This document shows, piece after piece, positions 61,794 to 64,000 of a stretch of DNA of 64,000 nucleotides (positions are counted from its first letter, which is position 1; each line of letters starts with the position of its first letter). The stretch is from an uncultured Alphaproteobacteria bacterium (GTDB lineage: Bacteria > Pseudomonadota > Alphaproteobacteria > Caulobacterales > Caulobacteraceae). The DNA lies in contig CALETE010000001.1 of the NCBI GenBank assembly GCA_937920085.1, positions 40,225 through 104,224 on the forward strand, read 5' to 3'. Position numbers and translations under genes: made by a program. Below the pieces are notes generated by a model. The model made no database searches and was not told the origin of the DNA. It was given only the letters and a program-made list of their open reading frames with translations.

Positions 61794-63116
61794 ATGACTA
61801 CTGAGATCGCCGTCATTAACCGGCTTGGTATTGCGCTTGCTGCGGATAGCGCTGTGACCATTCCAGGATACGGTGCTGACAAAGTGTTCGATACCGGCGA
61901 CAAGCTTTTCGAGCTTAGTGAACGCTATCCTGTGGCTCTAATGGTCAATGGAAGCATGGACTTCCTAGGCGTGCCTTGGGAGTTGGTGGCGAAAGAGTTT
62001 CGGTGCACCCCTCCAGCTGGTGCCGAGAAGATCTCTATAGCGGACTGGATGGAGAGCTTTCTCGCCTTCGTCGCCAATCATCAGGCGGTCAAAGACGACG
62101 ACGTTAAACGCTGGCTCCAGCATCTAATTGTCGAGACGATCGAAGACCTCACAGCGACGGTTCGAGAACGTCTTGAGCAGGCGGCGGAAGAAGACGGTGA
62201 CCAGAACCTTCAGAGCGTCTTGAAGGCACTCTACAGCACAACGATAATCGAACGTATTGACGACTTGGAGAAAAAGGTCGTCCTCAAGAGCTTAGCCGGC
62301 CTAGGTGAAGACGATCTCCTGCCACAAATCCGATCCCTGCTCCTCGAGATGGAGGACCTTCTGCCCCTTGATGCTGGCGGCGAGCAGCACGGACTATTCG
62401 CCCGTCTGGTTGCACAGCGTCTATTGAAGGATCTTGATCGCCTTCCTGCGACTGGGCTGATTGTCTGCGGCTTCGGAGGAAAGGATCTCTTTCCATCACT
62501 TTTCGCAGTGGAGATTGATGGCTATGTGGCGAAGCGTCTGCGCTACAGGACGTCTCACAACGTGACGATCGCCCGCGGCCAAGAGACTGGAAACGCCATT
62601 TCATTTGCCCAAACGGACGTGGTGGATCGTCTCCTGAAAGGAACCGACAGCCGCTTCATCGATGGCACCCGCGCGTTCATCCGCGAGAACGTGGCCCAAA
62701 GTCTCCAGCGCAACTTCGGCAGATTAAAGCTGCGCATTCTCAAGCAAGACGACACTGAAATCTCGCCGTCTGACATTGGCAGCATTCTGGGCGAGCTGAT
62801 TGCTTCACAATTTGAAAGTCAATTCGCGAGTACGATCACTCAGGAGTTCGAGAAGAAGTTCAAGGAAACGATCGCCTTGATGCCGAAGCAGGACTTGATC
62901 GAGCTGGCAGAAGCCCTAGTAAGTATTACTGCTATCGAGCGAAAAGCGTCCGATGATGCAGGGACAGTGGGCGGTCCAATCGATGTCGCTCTAATAACCC
63001 GCTCCGAAGGCTTCGTTTGGATTAAGCGGAAGCATCATTTCGATGCGGCGCTGAACCCACGGTTCATGTGGCGGCGTTTCAGTGCTCCAGCAGGCAAGGA
63101 GGAACCTAGTGTCTAA
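61794..63116 (+). CDS. Proteasome/HslV-like Ntn-hydrolase protein with long helical extension (440 aa)
   Basis: After removal of Met1 the chain starts Thr-Thr, as in HslV and proteasome beta subunits. Counting that Thr as residue 1, Asp17 falls in ALAADSAVT and a lysine (Lys36) in GDKLFELSERYPVALMVNGS, which aligns with the catalytic Lys33 region of HslV. The remaining ~350 residues are mainly helical and are not found in proteasome subunits. A threonine-nucleophile hydrolase or protease is inferred from these positions only. It overlaps the next gene by 8 bases, downstream of the zeta-like kinase gene and 2 kb from the ubiquitin-like operon. Confidence 0.7.
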   Translation: MTTEIAVINRLGIALAADSAVTIPGYGADKVFDTGDKLFELSERYPVALMVNGSMDFLGVPWELVAKEFRCTPPAGAEKISIADWMESFLAFVANHQAVKDDDVKRWLQHLIVETIEDLTATVRERLEQAAEEDGDQNLQSVLKALYSTTIIERIDDLEKKVVLKSLAGLGEDDLLPQIRSLLLEMEDLLPLDAGGEQHGLFARLVAQRLLKDLDRLPATGLIVCGFGGKDLFPSLFAVEIDGYVAKRLRYRTSHNVTIARGQETGNAISFAQTDVVDRLLKGTDSRFIDGTRAFIRENVAQSLQRNFGRLKLRILKQDDTEISPSDIGSILGELIASQFESQFASTITQEFEKKFKETIALMPKQDLIELAEALVSITAIERKASDDAGTVGGPIDVALITRSEGFVWIKRKHHFDAALNPRFMWRRFSAPAGKEEPSV

Positions 63117-63336
63117 GAGACGACAGCTAAGCGGGTCGCTAGGCACCGTGAACCGCCTTAACTTTGCGTCACGCAGTTTCGAGGACTCGATCGAAGCGAT
63201 AACGAATGATTCGATAGAACAGTCGCTAGTGCGCATCGAGAAGGCGTTCCAAGAGCGCTATGGCAGCAAGGGTGAGAATTCCGAGCCACACGCCCCGAAA
63301 TTACAGACACCGAAGGCCCCGTTGAAGCCCGAATGA
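63109..63336 (+). CDS. Small protein coupled to the Ntn-hydrolase-like gene (75 aa)
   Basis: Not recognised. A small, basic protein with a helical central part (SFEDSIEAITNDSIEQSLVRIEKAFQERYG) and a Lys/Pro-rich tail. GTG 63109 is supported by AAGGAGG six bases upstream and lies within the end of the preceding gene. Tight overlap implies co-translation and a shared role. Confidence 0.68.
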   Translation: MSKRRQLSGSLGTVNRLNFASRSFEDSIEAITNDSIEQSLVRIEKAFQERYGSKGENSEPHAPKLQTPKAPLKPE

Positions 63337-63584
63337 GACTAAGCTGGGGTCTACCTACTGAAACAAAACCCCATATACTGGAAACTTTTTTGGGAGAATA
63401 GGAAACAACGCGTCTTCCGATAATCGCGAGAACGGGACCGACTTCACCTCAAATACCATCTGGACAATCGATATACGTTCACTAGGAAACGGTCAGATAA
63501 ATACTTGATACTTGAAAAGCCAGACCAGGCATTCGGATCATTAAGTGTCGTCTTCGGGAAATTCTTACTCTTGTTGCCAATTTT

Positions 63585-64000
63585 CTAGTCTCTGGTGTTT
63601 TGAGAACGACCTCCTAAATCGAACAAATGCTGCTCTGAAGGATCCAGCGCTTTCGCGACACCCAGTGCCCACGCTCCCCAGCGGGACGTCTCAACATCGT
63701 CTGTCCCTTTTGTCCTCAACACGCGCTCCACGAGCTCGCGTATGTCGTCAGCTGCCCGGAGATCGGCCGCCATAGTCAGGAGTTTCGCTCGCCGGGACTC
63801 TTCAGCCGCTAACTCCGCCTCACGCGCCTTGCGATCGGCCTCCTCGCGTCGACGGGCCAATTCAACTTCAAGATCTCTTCGGCGCAGGAGCGCTCGTTGA
63901 AAAGCCCTATGCGCCGAGGCGCGATAATTTTGCTCACCAGCAACGACCAGTGACACCACCATTTCGGTCAAATGGGTCTCAAGCCCATGTTCTTCGCTAT
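63585..64000 (-). CDS. Coiled-coil protein, C-terminal part (5' end outside the window)
   Basis: The reading frame is open to the window edge, so the N-terminus is missing. The visible part is a long charged helix or coiled coil (LRRRDLEVELARRREEADRKAREAELAAEESRRAKLL), followed by a compact end with SRWGAWALGVAKALDP. The frame is read from the edge through 63971. The W-x-x-W-A…A-x-x-L-D-P ending recalls proteins of mobile or plasmid DNA, but no family is assigned. Confidence 0.6.
   Translation of the reverse strand, partial: SEEHGLETHLTEMVVSLVVAGEQNYRASAHRAFQRALLRRRDLEVELARRREEADRKAREAELAAEESRRAKLLTMAADLRAADDIRELVERVLRTKGTDDVETSRWGAWALGVAKALDPSEQHLFDLGGRSQNTRD

Overview
The window looks like part of an alphaproteobacterial chromosome, most likely Caulobacterales (Caulobacter/Phenylobacterium type). 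The evidence is high G+C content, two DUF2336 proteins, a possible CtrA-type site, a CYP153 P450 and the general gene content. This placement comes from gene families only; there is no rRNA or other phylogenetic marker in the window.

Bases 1-31700 read as ordinary, mostly metabolic and regulatory chromosome: the end of a dienelactone hydrolase; two GNAT acetyltransferases and a TPR glycosyltransferase-like protein (surface glycan flavour); a CYP153 alkane hydroxylase, an EthA-type flavin monooxygenase, an acyl-CoA dehydrogenase and a CaiB-type CoA transferase (hydrocarbon/acyl-CoA flavour); a SpoU rRNA methylase; ThiO; a lytic transglycosylase; a hybrid histidine kinase, an Hpt protein, NAD kinase and two DUF2336 proteins; glycerol kinase; a divergent selD/selU pair for selenouridine in tRNA; a HxlR regulator coupled to an FAD oxidoreductase; a class II aldolase; and an RND efflux pair. 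Three hairpin terminators are clear.

Bases 31700-43200 hold a cytochrome c, a DUF188 protein, a DUF1800/DUF1501 secretion-type pair and a tightly coupled reduced type IV secretion operon (virB1-2-3-4-6-9-10-11). That operon has no virB5, virB7, virB8 or virD4.

A fragment identical in form to the 3' end of a tRNA (probably tRNA-Thr, minus strand) lies at 43570-43592, followed by a GGGGGTA-type direct repeat. This looks like an attachment site. Its orientation predicts an integrated element extending rightwards past the window end. After an exonuclease gene and a Cas4-like/DUF2779 nuclease gene comes a clearly accessory region.

Bases 46800-57030 encode an orphan Phd/YefM antitoxin and then a six-gene overlapping operon: Dcm-type cytosine methylase, Vsr nickase, MutL/MORC-type GHKL ATPase, Z1 helicase, DUF4420 PD-(D/E)XK nuclease and AIPR protein. 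This matches the known Mza/MORC-Z1-AIPR conflict architecture, here with a methylase and a Vsr nickase. It ends in a frameshifted gene.

Bases 57330-59740 (minus strand) are a prokaryotic ubiquitin-like conjugation operon: a ubiquitin-like domain fused to a cysteine-free E2-like domain, an E1 with an N-terminal JAB-like region, and a DUF6527 protein. Divergent from it run a sigma-factor-like protein, an unknown protein, and a zeta-toxin-like kinase with an overlapping small upstream gene. Next comes a 440-residue protein whose N-terminus carries the Thr1-Asp17-Lys arrangement of HslV/proteasome beta subunits, coupled to a small protein. A ubiquitin-like module, a sigma-like gene and a proteasome-like Ntn hydrolase within 6 kb form the most interesting part of the window; whether they work together is inference. 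The window ends inside a coiled-coil protein gene.
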